Source: Nitrososphaerales archaeon TH526 (GTDB lineage: Archaea > Thermoproteota > Nitrososphaeria > Nitrososphaerales > Nitrososphaeraceae). From it: a stretch of DNA of 11,584 bases. The translations under genes and the position numbers were made by a program. Under the pieces are notes generated by a model, which saw only the letters and a list, made by a program, of their open reading frames with translations, did not search any database and was not told the origin of the DNA. Below are positions 1 through 7,856 of this stretch, one piece after another (the first letter of the stretch is position 1; each line of letters begins with the position of its first letter). The stretch is from positions 1 to 11,584 of the forward strand of contig JAATVR010000397.1 in NCBI GenBank assembly GCA_014523665.1, read 5' to 3'.

Positions 1-758
<758 letters not shown>

Positions 759-1463
759 ATGTCCGGTCTGGGCAAAACATACTGGCCTGAAATAATCTCG
801 ACTCTGAGAAATATCATTCCAATCTACAATAGAGTAAATAGAGTAATTTCACTTGGCAAGGACGCTGACTATAGAAGAATGTGTTTGAATAAACAGCTAA
901 AAATTGGTGATAGAATATTGGATGCCGGTTCGGGTTTTGGGAATATGTCTAAGTTGGCTCGAAACGAATTACAGGGGGATTTAGAAGTAATCTTGTATGA
1001 CCCAATTATCGAAATGCTTCAAATTGGGAGATCACTCGATAATAAACCTGATTCAAGTATTGAATTGTCTTCAGGTATTTTTGAATATTTGCCCTTCAGG
1101 AACAATATTTTTGATGCTGTATTATGTGGATATTCATTGAGGGATGCAATTCATCTTAAAGGTGCCATTATAGAATTTCACCGCATTCTGAAGCCTAACG
1201 GAAGATTGTTGATTGTAGACCTTGGCAAGCCGGATCAGGCTTTTTTAGATGCTCTTGTCAGTATGTATCTGAGATATCTGTTAGGGGTTCTAGCATTCGC
1301 AGTAGCAGGCAGCAAAGGACTAGGCTTTAGGGCATTGTATGGCACGTACAAACGATGGCCAAAGAATTCAGAACTCAAGAAAATGCTAGAAAAAGAGTTT
1401 TCAGAAGTCCAGTTTAGGAAGTACATGTTCGGAGGAGCGGTGATTATAGCCGCAGTAAAGTAA
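759..1463 (+). CDS. UbiE/COQ5-family (MenG-type) quinone C-methyltransferase
   Basis: SAM-dependent methyltransferase of the UbiE/MenG family, which methylates the ring of a demethylated quinone late in menaquinone or ubiquinone synthesis at the membrane surface. Seen, 234 aa: a UbiE-like N-terminal region (YNRVNRVISLGKDADYRR, 23-40); SAM motif I ILDAGSGFG (53-61) with D55; a motif-II-like acidic turn (YDPIIEML); the family pattern LPF...GYSLRD; RILKPNGRLLIVDLGKP; and a UbiE-like tail YKRWPKNSELKKML. Length suits the family. ATG at 759 follows GAGG with five bases between. It stands alone, between a divergent ferredoxin and a 164-base gap. Thaumarchaea are known to contain menaquinones, which fits a MenG role; the exact substrate cannot be read from sequence. 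A related lipid or cofactor methyltransferase is the main alternative. Confidence 0.8.
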   Translation: MSGLGKTYWPEIISTLRNIIPIYNRVNRVISLGKDADYRRMCLNKQLKIGDRILDAGSGFGNMSKLARNELQGDLEVILYDPIIEMLQIGRSLDNKPDSSIELSSGIFEYLPFRNNIFDAVLCGYSLRDAIHLKGAIIEFHRILKPNGRLLIVDLGKPDQAFLDALVSMYLRYLLGVLAFAVAGSKGLGFRALYGTYKRWPKNSELKKMLEKEFSEVQFRKYMFGGAVIIAAVK

Positions 1464-1511
1464 TCTCCCCACTTGTTTCCAGTGACAGGAATTGTGAATT
1501 GTATTTGGAAG

Positions 1512-1527
1512 TTAATATTAATTTTTA
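1512..1527 (+). terminator. Palindrome plus T-run, possible terminator of the methyltransferase gene
   Basis: About 50 bases after the methyltransferase stop, a perfect 10-base palindrome TTAATATTAA (1512-1521) runs directly into TTTTTA. Archaeal termination often needs only a T-rich non-template stretch, so this is a reasonable but weak candidate. It could equally be plain A/T-rich spacer. Confidence 0.25.
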
Positions 1528-1588
1528 TGACTCATCGGGTATAGGTTCAGTTTAGTGACGGGTTCAAATTGCTCTGGCCTTCCTAAGT

Positions 1589-1600
1589 AAAGTTAATTAG
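1589..1600 (+). promoter_or_regulatory. Weak TATA-like box for the acyl-CoA synthetase gene
   Basis: AAAGTTAATTAG is centred about 33 bases upstream of the ATG at 1628. That predicts a transcription start a few bases before the ATG, so a very short leader or none. No Shine-Dalgarno is visible between box and start. A short inverted repeat (AAAGT-TTCCC-ACTTT, about 1608-1622) lies in between. The match to the archaeal consensus is only moderate. Confidence 0.35.
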
Positions 1601-1627
1601 AAACCACAAAGTTTCCCACTTTATCTC

Positions 1628-3745
1628 ATGAGCGATAAGAAAGGTGTTCAAGAAATTCTTTCAGAGGTCATATCTGGTCCACATAAGGTAGTCACAGAGG
1701 ATTTGGCAAAGCAAATCTTATCGGAGTACGGGCTTCAGGTACCCCCATACGTTCTAGTAAACAACGCTCAGCAAGCAGCCAAGGAGGCTAAGACTATCGG
1801 CTTCCCGCTGGTAGCGAAGGTCGTCTCTCCAATGATCCTACATAAGACCGAGGTCAAGGGAGTAAAAACAGGTCTTGCCTCTGAGAATGAAGTAGTGAAT
1901 GCTTTCAATGATATGTATGATAGATTAAGAAAGGACTTTGAAATACGAGGGATCCTACTTGAAAAGATGGTGCCGTCAGGAGTGGAGCTGATAGTTGGTT
2001 TACAAAACGATCCTCAATTTGGTCCAGTAATAATGTGTGGACTGGGTGGCGTGTATACAGAGCTATTTAAAGATGTAAGTTTTAGGGTCCTGCCCATCAA
2101 CAAACAGGATGCTCTGGAGATGTTAGAGGGGCTAAAGGGGAAGCAAATTCTACATGGATTTAGAGGTAGTAGAGCGGTAGATCTGGAGATGGTGGCAGAG
2201 GCTCTTGTAAAGATTGGTACCCTAGGAATGGACATGGCTCATTTCTTTGAGAGCGTAGATTTCAATCCAATGACAGTTTACGCAGACAGCTATTATATAG
2301 TTGATGCAAAGATTCTGCTCAGAGGCAAACCTAATAGCGGTGCCATATCCAGTGCTCAGCCCAATTCCAACCATATGGATGTCTTCTTCAATGCCAAATC
2401 GATCGCTCTGATTGGAGCGTCTCCTGAAGTAGGGAAAATTGGAAACTCAGTTCTCGAGAGTCTCTCTAAACATGAGTACAAAGGGAAGATTTTTCCTGTA
2501 AATGCGAAAGGGTATCCTGAAATAATGGGTTTGAAGGCTTACAAAAGCTTGGATGATATCCAAGAATCAGTTGACCTTGTTATAGTTACAGTAGATCTAA
2601 AGTTTGTTCCAGCGTTGCTTAAGAGTTGCGGAGCTAAGGAAATTCACAATATGGTCATTATCTCAGGAGGGGGTAAAGAGCTTGGAGGAGAAAGGGCAGA
2701 AATAGAACAGGAAATAAAGCGACTTTCTCAGGAACTTGGTATAAGGATCATAGGCCCTAACTGCATAGGAGTGTTCAACGGCGAGAATCGCTTAGACTGT
2801 GCTTTTCAGGGTCATGCAAGAATGGTTCGTCCCAAAAATGGAAAGGTATCGTTCCTGTCACAGAGCGGAACAGTTGGGATAGCCTTTATGGAGACATCAG
2901 ATACATTCGGGACCAGCAAGATGATTTCCTACGGTAACCGATCTGATGTTGATGAGGCAGATATGATATGGTACCTAGCACAAGACCCCAATACTGATGT
3001 AATTGGATTGTACGTCGAAGGCTTTGGAGACGGTAGAAAATTTGTAGATACTGCAAAAAAGGTGATTTCCAAGTACAAGAAGCCTGTAGTGGTCTTCAAG
3101 AATGGCCGGACTACTAGGGGAGCAGTTCAGGCCGCGTCTCACACAGGTTCATTGGGAGGTTCATTTGGGGTCGTCAAAGGCGCATTCCAACAATCGGGTA
3201 TAGTTTCTGTAGATAGTTATGAGGAGCTTACTGGATCACTTAAGGCACTGGCTTGGCAACCTGTACCATCCGGCAACAATGTTGCCATGGTTACAAATGG
3301 AGCTGGGCCAATTATAGCGGCTATAGACCGATTTGAAGATCTTGGACTCAAGCTAGCCACTCTATCTGAAGAGACTATGAAATCGTTCAAGCAGCATTAT
3401 CCTGCAACGTACGTTCTGGGAAATCCTTTGGATGTAACTGGTTCTGCTACCGCTGATGACTACAAGTTTGCTATTCAGGCCTTTATGGACGACCCGAATG
3501 TAGATATCATAATGCCTTGGTTCGTATTTCAAGACGATCCTCTAGAAGAGACAATTGTGGATGTTCTGGAAGGGTTTCAGAAGTTGAAAAAGAAACCCAT
3601 TCTGGTGGGGGCGATGGGAGGTCCTTTTACTCAAAAAATAGCTGCAGAGATAGAAAGTAAGAATATACCAGTGTACGATTTTGTTTCAACTTGGTCCACG
3701 GCTGCAGGAAGCCTTGCAAAATGGCAATTAGTGCGATCTTCATGA
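1628..3745 (+). CDS. Fused ADP-forming acyl-CoA synthetase (3-HP/4-HB-CoA ligase type)
   Basis: Makes acyl-CoA from acid, CoA and ATP, releasing ADP and phosphate through phosphohistidine. In thaumarchaea two such enzymes activate 3-hydroxypropionate and 4-hydroxybutyrate in autotrophic carbon fixation. Seen, 705 aa: an N-terminal ATP-grasp (beta-type) half, about 1-235, with FPLVAKVVSPMILHKTEVKG around H72; then the alpha-type half, with a CoA-binding Rossmann start IALIGAS near 259-265, IIGPNCIGVFN, a succinyl-CoA-synthetase-like region, and the active-site loop AASHTGSLGG with H505. The order is beta then alpha, the reverse of many fused homologues. ATG is chosen because the N-terminal helix begins immediately after it. 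A 6-base inverted repeat (3760-3765/3782-3787) follows the stop and may aid termination. Which hydroxyacid, or acetate, is used cannot be told from sequence alone. Confidence 0.85.
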   Translation: MSDKKGVQEILSEVISGPHKVVTEDLAKQILSEYGLQVPPYVLVNNAQQAAKEAKTIGFPLVAKVVSPMILHKTEVKGVKTGLASENEVVNAFNDMYDRLRKDFEIRGILLEKMVPSGVELIVGLQNDPQFGPVIMCGLGGVYTELFKDVSFRVLPINKQDALEMLEGLKGKQILHGFRGSRAVDLEMVAEALVKIGTLGMDMAHFFESVDFNPMTVYADSYYIVDAKILLRGKPNSGAISSAQPNSNHMDVFFNAKSIALIGASPEVGKIGNSVLESLSKHEYKGKIFPVNAKGYPEIMGLKAYKSLDDIQESVDLVIVTVDLKFVPALLKSCGAKEIHNMVIISGGGKELGGERAEIEQEIKRLSQELGIRIIGPNCIGVFNGENRLDCAFQGHARMVRPKNGKVSFLSQSGTVGIAFMETSDTFGTSKMISYGNRSDVDEADMIWYLAQDPNTDVIGLYVEGFGDGRKFVDTAKKVISKYKKPVVVFKNGRTTRGAVQAASHTGSLGGSFGVVKGAFQQSGIVSVDSYEELTGSLKALAWQPVPSGNNVAMVTNGAGPIIAAIDRFEDLGLKLATLSEETMKSFKQHYPATYVLGNPLDVTGSATADDYKFAIQAFMDDPNVDIIMPWFVFQDDPLEETIVDVLEGFQKLKKKPILVGAMGGPFTQKIAAEIESKNIPVYDFVSTWSTAAGSLAKWQLVRSS

Positions 3746-3816
3746 TCGGCCAGCGATGGATAGAGTAGCGACTTGTGATTCCTCTATAGAAAATTCTTGT
3801 CATTTTCAACCAAAAC

Positions 3817-3830
3817 TTATTATATTTATG
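3817..3830 (+). promoter_or_regulatory. TATA box of the A-type Fe-S carrier gene
   Basis: TTATTATATTTATG is centred about 25 bases before the ATG at 3848. This is the spacing expected for a leaderless archaeal transcript and decides the start in favour of 3848 over the TTG at 3797, which lies upstream of the box. Confidence 0.65.
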
Positions 3831-3847
3831 CTGACGTACTTGATGAC

Positions 3848-4198
3848 ATGGAAAGTGCACAGCAGAGTCAAACCGTAACCATAACGAACAAAGCTGCCGA
3901 AAAGGTAGCCGAATTCATGAAACAAGAAGGTAATACTAATCTTTACTTGCGCGTTTATGTCTCAGGTGGAGGATGCTCTGGTCTATCATATGGAATGGGT
4001 TTTGAAGAAAAGCCTGATGATGATGACAGCATTATTGAGCAAAATGGCGTTAAAGTACTCGTAGATACCTATAGTCAGAGACATTTGAGTGGTGCGAATA
4101 TTGATTATGTAGAAAGCCTGATGGGATCAGGGTTCAAAATAAACAATCCTAACGTCACCAAGAGTTGCTCTTGTGGACATTCTTTCAACACTGAGTGA
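3848..4198 (+). CDS. A-type iron-sulfur carrier (HesB/IscA/ErpA family)
   Basis: Small cytoplasmic scaffold or carrier that delivers Fe-S clusters to apo-proteins, here plausibly to ferredoxins and other Fe-S enzymes. Seen, 116 aa: the family's three cysteines in their usual places, C43 in GGGCSGLSYGM and C107/C109 in SCSCGHSF, plus the conserved DYVESLMGSGFKINNPN segment before the C-terminal pair. Length is typical. The upstream in-frame TTG at 3797 would add 17 residues with no family counterpart and would start upstream of the TATA box, so ATG 3848 is preferred. It has its own promoter and converges on gdhA with only 29 bases between the stop codons. IscA, ErpA and SufA types cannot be separated by sequence inspection. 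Confidence 0.93.
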   Translation: MESAQQSQTVTITNKAAEKVAEFMKQEGNTNLYLRVYVSGGGCSGLSYGMGFEEKPDDDDSIIEQNGVKVLVDTYSQRHLSGANIDYVESLMGSGFKINNPNVTKSCSCGHSFNTE

Positions 4199-4242
4199 AA
4201 AAGACTAATAAAAGCAATAAAGCAGGGTTATGGCCATAGCCC
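4199..4242. terminator. Convergent terminator region between the Fe-S carrier gene and gdhA
   Basis: An 18-base near-perfect palindrome GGGTTATGGCCATAGCCC (4225-4242, one G:T pair) overlaps the gdhA stop codon. Read on the minus strand, it is followed by repeated T-runs (complement of 4198-4221), the classic archaeal T-tract signal ending gdhA. On the plus strand it is followed by a weaker CTAATTTTC. Its use as a two-way terminator is inferred. Confidence 0.5.
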
Positions 4243-5481
4243 TCTAATTTTCATAGCTTCGACAACCCTATTTATTGCCAGCAAAGTACTTGCTTTTCTC
4301 ATATTCACATTAAATTCTTTATGGGTACTATATACATCATTGAATGCAGACGAAATGTTAGATTCCAACCTAGAATTGACTTCCGACTCACTCCAATACT
4401 CTCTTCGTAGATTTTGTAACCATTCAAAATAAGAAACTGTTACACCACCTCCATTGGCCAGGATATCCGGGATAACCAAAACATCATTTTCAAACAAGAT
4501 ATCGTCCGCATCAGGTGTCGTGGGTCCATTTGCCGCTTCCGCAACGATTTTTGCTTTTACCTTTCCTGCATTAGATCTTGTAATCTGGTTTTCCAACGCA
4601 GCCGGAACCAACACGGTACACTCCAGCTCCAAGAGCTCCCTATCGTCTATCGAACTAGCGCTCTGGAAACCCGCTACTGTACCATTCTTCAACTTGTGAC
4701 CCCGAAGCGAATCAACAGTTATTCCTTCCCGATTATGAATTGAGCCTTTGGAGTCCGATACTGCAATCACTTTCATTCCCATATCTGCTAAAAGTTCTGC
4801 AGCAAATTGTCCTGCGTTGCCGAACCCTTGAACAACAACTGGGGCACCTTTTAAATTGATGCCAAGCTTCTTTGCGGCTTCTCGTACAGTAATAGACACA
4901 CCTCGCCCAGTTGCTTCGTTCCGTCCTAGGGAGCCACCGATTGAAAGAGGCTTACCTGTAATTACATCGGGTTGTAAATAATTCCCCTTAAGAGCCGAAT
5001 AAGTATCCATTATCCATGCCATTTCCTTTCCTCCTGTATAGACATCAGGAGCAGGAATATCGGTCAAAGGTCCTATGATATCTGCGATCGAGTAAGCATA
5101 TCTTCGTGTGATCCTTTCAAGTTCATTTTCTGACAACTCTTTCGGATTGCAAATTATGCCTCCCTTACCACCACCATATGGGATGTTGGCTATAGCACAC
5201 TTCCAAGTCATCCACATTGATAATGCCTTAACTTCGTCAATGGTAACCTGAGGGTGGTATCGGATTCCACCTTTGTAAGGGCCTCGTGCAGAATTATGTT
5301 GTGATCTGAAACCGGTGTAAACCTTTATTTCTCCATTATCCATCCTTGCCGGAACTGCCACTGTCAAAACACGATTTGGACTCGCAAGGATATCTCTCAT
5401 CCCCTTGTCAAGTTTTGCTAGCTTTGCGGCCTCGTCTAATTGTTTTACAGCAACTTCAAATGGATTTAGCGATTCTGACAT
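4228..5481 (-). CDS. gdhA: Glutamate dehydrogenase (Glu/Leu/Phe/Val dehydrogenase family)
   Basis: Interconverts 2-oxoglutarate plus ammonia and glutamate with NAD(P)H, linking ammonia to amino-acid nitrogen in the cytoplasm. Seen, 417 aa, typical for hexameric archaeal enzymes: substrate-site lysines K70 (GPYKGGIRYHP) and K94 (WMTWKCAIANIPYGG); the catalytic lysine K106 in the glycine-rich GGGKGG; catalytic D146 in DIPAPDV; then a Rossmann domain with VVVQGFGNAGQFAAELL and VIAVSDSKGSI; and the family C-terminal region with VAEAANGPTTPDAD and ILANGGGVTVSYFEWLQN. ATG 5481 is supported by a TATA box 26 bases upstream. tatA lies upstream on the same strand with a 79-base gap and gdhA has its own promoter. 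NAD versus NADP preference is not clear from the motifs. Confidence 0.95.
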   Translation of the reverse strand: MSESLNPFEVAVKQLDEAAKLAKLDKGMRDILASPNRVLTVAVPARMDNGEIKVYTGFRSQHNSARGPYKGGIRYHPQVTIDEVKALSMWMTWKCAIANIPYGGGKGGIICNPKELSENELERITRRYAYSIADIIGPLTDIPAPDVYTGGKEMAWIMDTYSALKGNYLQPDVITGKPLSIGGSLGRNEATGRGVSITVREAAKKLGINLKGAPVVVQGFGNAGQFAAELLADMGMKVIAVSDSKGSIHNREGITVDSLRGHKLKNGTVAGFQSASSIDDRELLELECTVLVPAALENQITRSNAGKVKAKIVAEAANGPTTPDADDILFENDVLVIPDILANGGGVTVSYFEWLQNLRREYWSESEVNSRLESNISSAFNDVYSTHKEFNVNMRKASTLLAINRVVEAMKIRGLWP

Positions 5482-5502
5482 AGATCATCAGCAAAATCTG
5501 GT

Positions 5503-5511
5503 GTATTTAAG
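5503..5511 (-). promoter_or_regulatory. TATA box of gdhA
   Basis: On the minus strand the sequence is CTTAAATAC, close to the archaeal consensus TTTAAATA, centred 26-27 bases before the ATG at 5481. This is textbook leaderless spacing. No Shine-Dalgarno precedes the ATG. Confidence 0.75.
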
Positions 5512-5560
5512 TGTTGAATCGCTTGAATGAGACCCGTTCTGAATGTACTTAGTGCTGCAT

Positions 5561-5878
5561 TTAACCAGCATCCTGCATTTTTCTAGAAACCGTATCTCGC
5601 AATGTGTCATCAGATAGGTTTTGATATTCGATCCCAAGCGACTTACCAATTATTTCAAGCTTTTCCCGCTCGGAAGAAATGGGAGAGATTTTGGGACCAA
5701 TAACGGGGATGTTTGTCGATGACATTTCCTTTTCAATTCCACTTTTAGCTTTTTGGTATTCCGCCATGGCTCTACCAATAGTCTTTGAAAATGTAGGTAA
5801 GTTTTTTGAACCAAAGAAAAGGATGATAAATACAAAAGCGATTATGAACCACTCTGCACCGCCAATATTCATTTCCAT
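5561..5878 (-). CDS. tatA: TatA/TatB-like twin-arginine translocase subunit
   Basis: Pore-forming or accessory subunit of the Tat system, which exports folded proteins across the cytoplasmic membrane. Seen, 105 aa: a short N-terminus, a polar residue E9 at the entry of a single hydrophobic helix (about 9-22, WFIIAFVFIILFF), the FGSKNLP hinge (22-28, compare FGxKKLP in TatA), then an amphipathic helix (PTFSKTIGRAMAEYQKAK) and a charged, probably disordered or helical tail. ATG at 5878 is preferred because GTAAATC (near 5900-5906 on the minus strand) lies about 24-25 bases upstream. A TTG at 5893 or an ATG at 5872 are alternatives. No tatC lies nearby. TatA and TatB cannot be told apart here. 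Confidence 0.85.
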   Translation of the reverse strand: MEMNIGGAEWFIIAFVFIILFFGSKNLPTFSKTIGRAMAEYQKAKSGIEKEMSSTNIPVIGPKISPISSEREKLEIIGKSLGIEYQNLSDDTLRDTVSRKMQDAG

Positions 5879-5897
5879 TGACGAGAAAACCAATTAT

Positions 5898-5906
5898 GAT
5901 TTACCC
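5898..5906 (-). promoter_or_regulatory. Weak TATA-like box of tatA
   Basis: On the minus strand the sequence is GGTAAATCA, centred about 24 bases before the ATG at 5878, matching leaderless spacing. The core is only a partial match to the TATA consensus. Confidence 0.35.
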
Positions 5907-6005
5907 TCAACAAATAATGAAGCTATCCTCCCTTATTTGGATAATCCTCTGTCGTTATCTGCGGGAGTGGAAATAAAAACTGAATTCCATTTTGGCTAAA
6001 TGTAT

Positions 6006-6015
6006 CCTTTTAAGG
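6006..6015 (+). promoter_or_regulatory. TATA-like box of the Toprim gene
   Basis: CCTTTTAAGG is centred 25-26 bases before the ATG at 6036, leaderless spacing that favours this start over the ATG at 6000. A second A/T-rich stretch (GGAAATAAAAAC, about 5969-5980) lies at a similar distance from 6000, so the upstream start is not excluded. Confidence 0.45.
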
Positions 6016-6035
6016 CGGTAGTTTTTTTTCAATAC

Positions 6036-6458
6036 ATGGTTTACAGAAATATTGACACGGCTGTCCTTGAGAGGATACATGAATTTATTCGCTCTTTAAA
6101 CCATGAATCAGAAAATGGCTCTATAATAGTAGTCGAAGGGAAGCGAGATTCGGAGGCCCTCATAAAGTTGGGATTTGTTGGTGAAGTTACCGTATACAAT
6201 AGATTCAAAGGGATTTTAAATTTTGTCGATAGTCATCAAATGACGGACAAGAAGATAATTCTTTTATTGGATATGGATAGGACTGGAAAATACTTAACGA
6301 GCAGATTAGTGTCTCTTCTTCAGCAAAGAGGTAACAATGTAAATCTCACCTACAAAAGGAAATTATGTGAAATAACAAACGGAAAAGTTCGTCATATCGA
6401 GGACATAGGTTCTTATCAGAACTTGCTGGGACCAGAATTTCTACCTAATTTTTCGTGA
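6036..6458 (+). CDS. Stand-alone small Toprim-domain protein (UPF0292/RnmV-like)
   Basis: Toprim domains bind metal and act on nucleic-acid phosphodiesters in primases, topoisomerases and RNase M5-like nucleases. This is a single-domain archaeal form of unknown function. Seen, 140 aa from ATG 6036: the Toprim glutamate E34 in IIVVEGKRDSEAL and the DxD pair D79/D81 in ILLLDMDRTGKYLTSRL, so the metal site looks intact. The C-terminal segment (YKRKLCEITNGKVRHIED) is typical of such small proteins. ATG 6000 would add 12 hydrophobic residues (MYPFKAVVFFQY) and is less likely given the TATA position. It is 33 bases upstream of dnaG on the same strand, suggesting co-transcription and a related role in RNA or DNA processing. 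It carries no helicase or zinc-finger region. Confidence 0.8.
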   Translation: MVYRNIDTAVLERIHEFIRSLNHESENGSIIVVEGKRDSEALIKLGFVGEVTVYNRFKGILNFVDSHQMTDKKIILLLDMDRTGKYLTSRLVSLLQQRGNNVNLTYKRKLCEITNGKVRHIEDIGSYQNLLGPEFLPNFS

Positions 6459-6491
6459 CATTGTCATTCTATCTCGCTCAAAGGAAACAAA

Positions 6492-7856
6492 ATGCGTGTC
6501 ACGAATCTGGATCTTACTCCTTCAAAGCACTTATATTCTGGCCAGCTCACCTTACATTCACTTAATAATAATGAGGTTATGAGATTGCCTAATACAGGTA
6601 TTGTTAAATATCATGTTAAATTAAAATTCGAGGTAGATGGACTAGTTGAGAAAGCGGATATAATCGGTGCCATTTTTGGCCAGACTGAAGGTTTGCTAGG
6701 ACCTGAGATGAACTTGAATGAGCTACAGAAGGTTTCGAAAGTAGGAAGAATTGAGGTAAATGTTGATACGAGATCGAATATAGCTAAGGGGGACGCCGTT
6801 ATACCCATGAGTACTGATATCTCAACTGCCGCGTTGATTGCAGCTGCTATTGAAAGTATCGATAAAGTAGGTCCATTTCAGGCCAAGTTCCTCTTGGTCG
6901 GCATAGACGATATCAGAGCAATAAAGAAAAAGATTATCGTTGACCGTGCAAAGAGAATAGTCCAGGAGTGGGCAACTAAGACTATAAGTGAAGGTGAGGA
7001 AATGCTCAAAGATGTGTATGATGCAAGCAAGCCTGGCAAACTCACGGCATTTGGAAAAGCACAATTGGCTTGCGGCACGGGCGTTTTTGATTCTGATTGG
7101 ATTATTCTAGTTGAGGGAAGAGCAGATGTAATAAATCTGCTTAGAGCTGGCTTCGACAATGCTATTGCAATAGAAGGGGCGAAGGTCGACGAGAGTATAA
7201 TTAATTTAACTGAAGGTAAGAGAGTTGTTGCATTCCTGGACGGAGATAGAGCGGGAGATCTTATATTAAAAGAACTGCATGGTTTAGTCAAGATAGATAA
7301 GGTGCTCAGGGCTCCCAATGGGAGGGAAGTTGAGGAATGCACCCCTCTAGAAATCGCCGAGATTCTACGTGAAGCTGTTAGTCCTCAGACTGTTGCACGC
7401 CATCCGAGGTCTGCTGTCACCCAAACGCAGCACGATTCAAAACATGATTATCGAAAACATGGAGATGGATCAGAACCCAGCCATCCTGCTTATGAAGGGC
7501 AAACGACCAGGATTGCTGATAATGACGGAAAGGAGACGTTGCAAGCTGATCATAACCAAGAGATGGTGTTAAAGGTGCAAAACGTGTTTTCAGAGATAAA
7601 TGAAACTTTGGAAGCAGTGCTACTCGACGATTCTATGCGGATCCTGATCAAGGTGCCCGTTTCAGATATCGTGAAACAGCTTGGAGATAGCGAGGGTGGA
7701 AAATATCTCGTTCTAGATGGGATCGTCACTCAGAGGCTGATAGATGTTGCAGATCGAGCGGGGATCGAATACATTGTAGGCCATAGAACTACCGCGAACA
7801 AGAAACCATCTACAGTCAAGGTACATACTTTTGAAGAATTGGGTATCCCCAATTAG
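6492..7856 (+). CDS. dnaG: Archaeal DnaG (Toprim protein, exosome-associated)
   Basis: Archaeal DnaG homologue. In studied archaea it is a core partner of the RNA-degrading exosome and has weak primase activity. Seen, 454 aa: the conserved N-terminal block KYHVKLKFEVDG...AIFGQTEGLLGPEMNLNEL...GRIEV and VIPMSTDISTAALIAAAIES; the Toprim domain with E208 (ILVEGRADV) and D250/D252 (FLDGDRAGD); a linker (about 299-355) rich in His, Asp and Ser; and the archaeal C-terminal domain with LEAVLLDD and YLVLDGIVTQRLIDVA. ATG 6492 follows a weak AAGGAA site; ATG 6579 (MRLPNTGIVKYHV) would remove 29 residues not seen in the family core and is a real alternative. It follows the Toprim gene and abuts ribK with no spacer. 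Confidence 0.95.
   Translation: MRVTNLDLTPSKHLYSGQLTLHSLNNNEVMRLPNTGIVKYHVKLKFEVDGLVEKADIIGAIFGQTEGLLGPEMNLNELQKVSKVGRIEVNVDTRSNIAKGDAVIPMSTDISTAALIAAAIESIDKVGPFQAKFLLVGIDDIRAIKKKIIVDRAKRIVQEWATKTISEGEEMLKDVYDASKPGKLTAFGKAQLACGTGVFDSDWIILVEGRADVINLLRAGFDNAIAIEGAKVDESIINLTEGKRVVAFLDGDRAGDLILKELHGLVKIDKVLRAPNGREVEECTPLEIAEILREAVSPQTVARHPRSAVTQTQHDSKHDYRKHGDGSEPSHPAYEGQTTRIADNDGKETLQADHNQEMVLKVQNVFSEINETLEAVLLDDSMRILIKVPVSDIVKQLGDSEGGKYLVLDGIVTQRLIDVADRAGIEYIVGHRTTANKKPSTVKVHTFEELGIPN
7837..7854 (+). repeat. Inverted repeat at the dnaG stop / ribK start
   Basis: AATTGGG-TATC-CCCAATT is a perfect 7-base stem with a 4-base loop. It occupies the last codons of dnaG, ends on the first base of its stop codon, and lies two bases before the ribK ATG. 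It could pair in mRNA or be a DNA operator, but a repeat of this size is expected a few times by chance in a window this long. Confidence 0.5.

Noticed and set aside
1464..1627. Possible small RNA or tRNA in the 164-base gap
   Set aside because: No cloverleaf, no conserved tRNA arms and no stable long hairpin; only a short palindrome, a T-run and a weak TATA-like box.
3797..3847. Upstream TTG start for the A-type Fe-S carrier
   Set aside because: It precedes the TATA box and adds 17 residues that lack similarity to the family N-terminus.
6878..7342. Minus-strand open frame of 154 codons inside dnaG
   Set aside because: Ser/Leu-rich antisense shadow of the conserved DnaG Toprim region; no own promoter.
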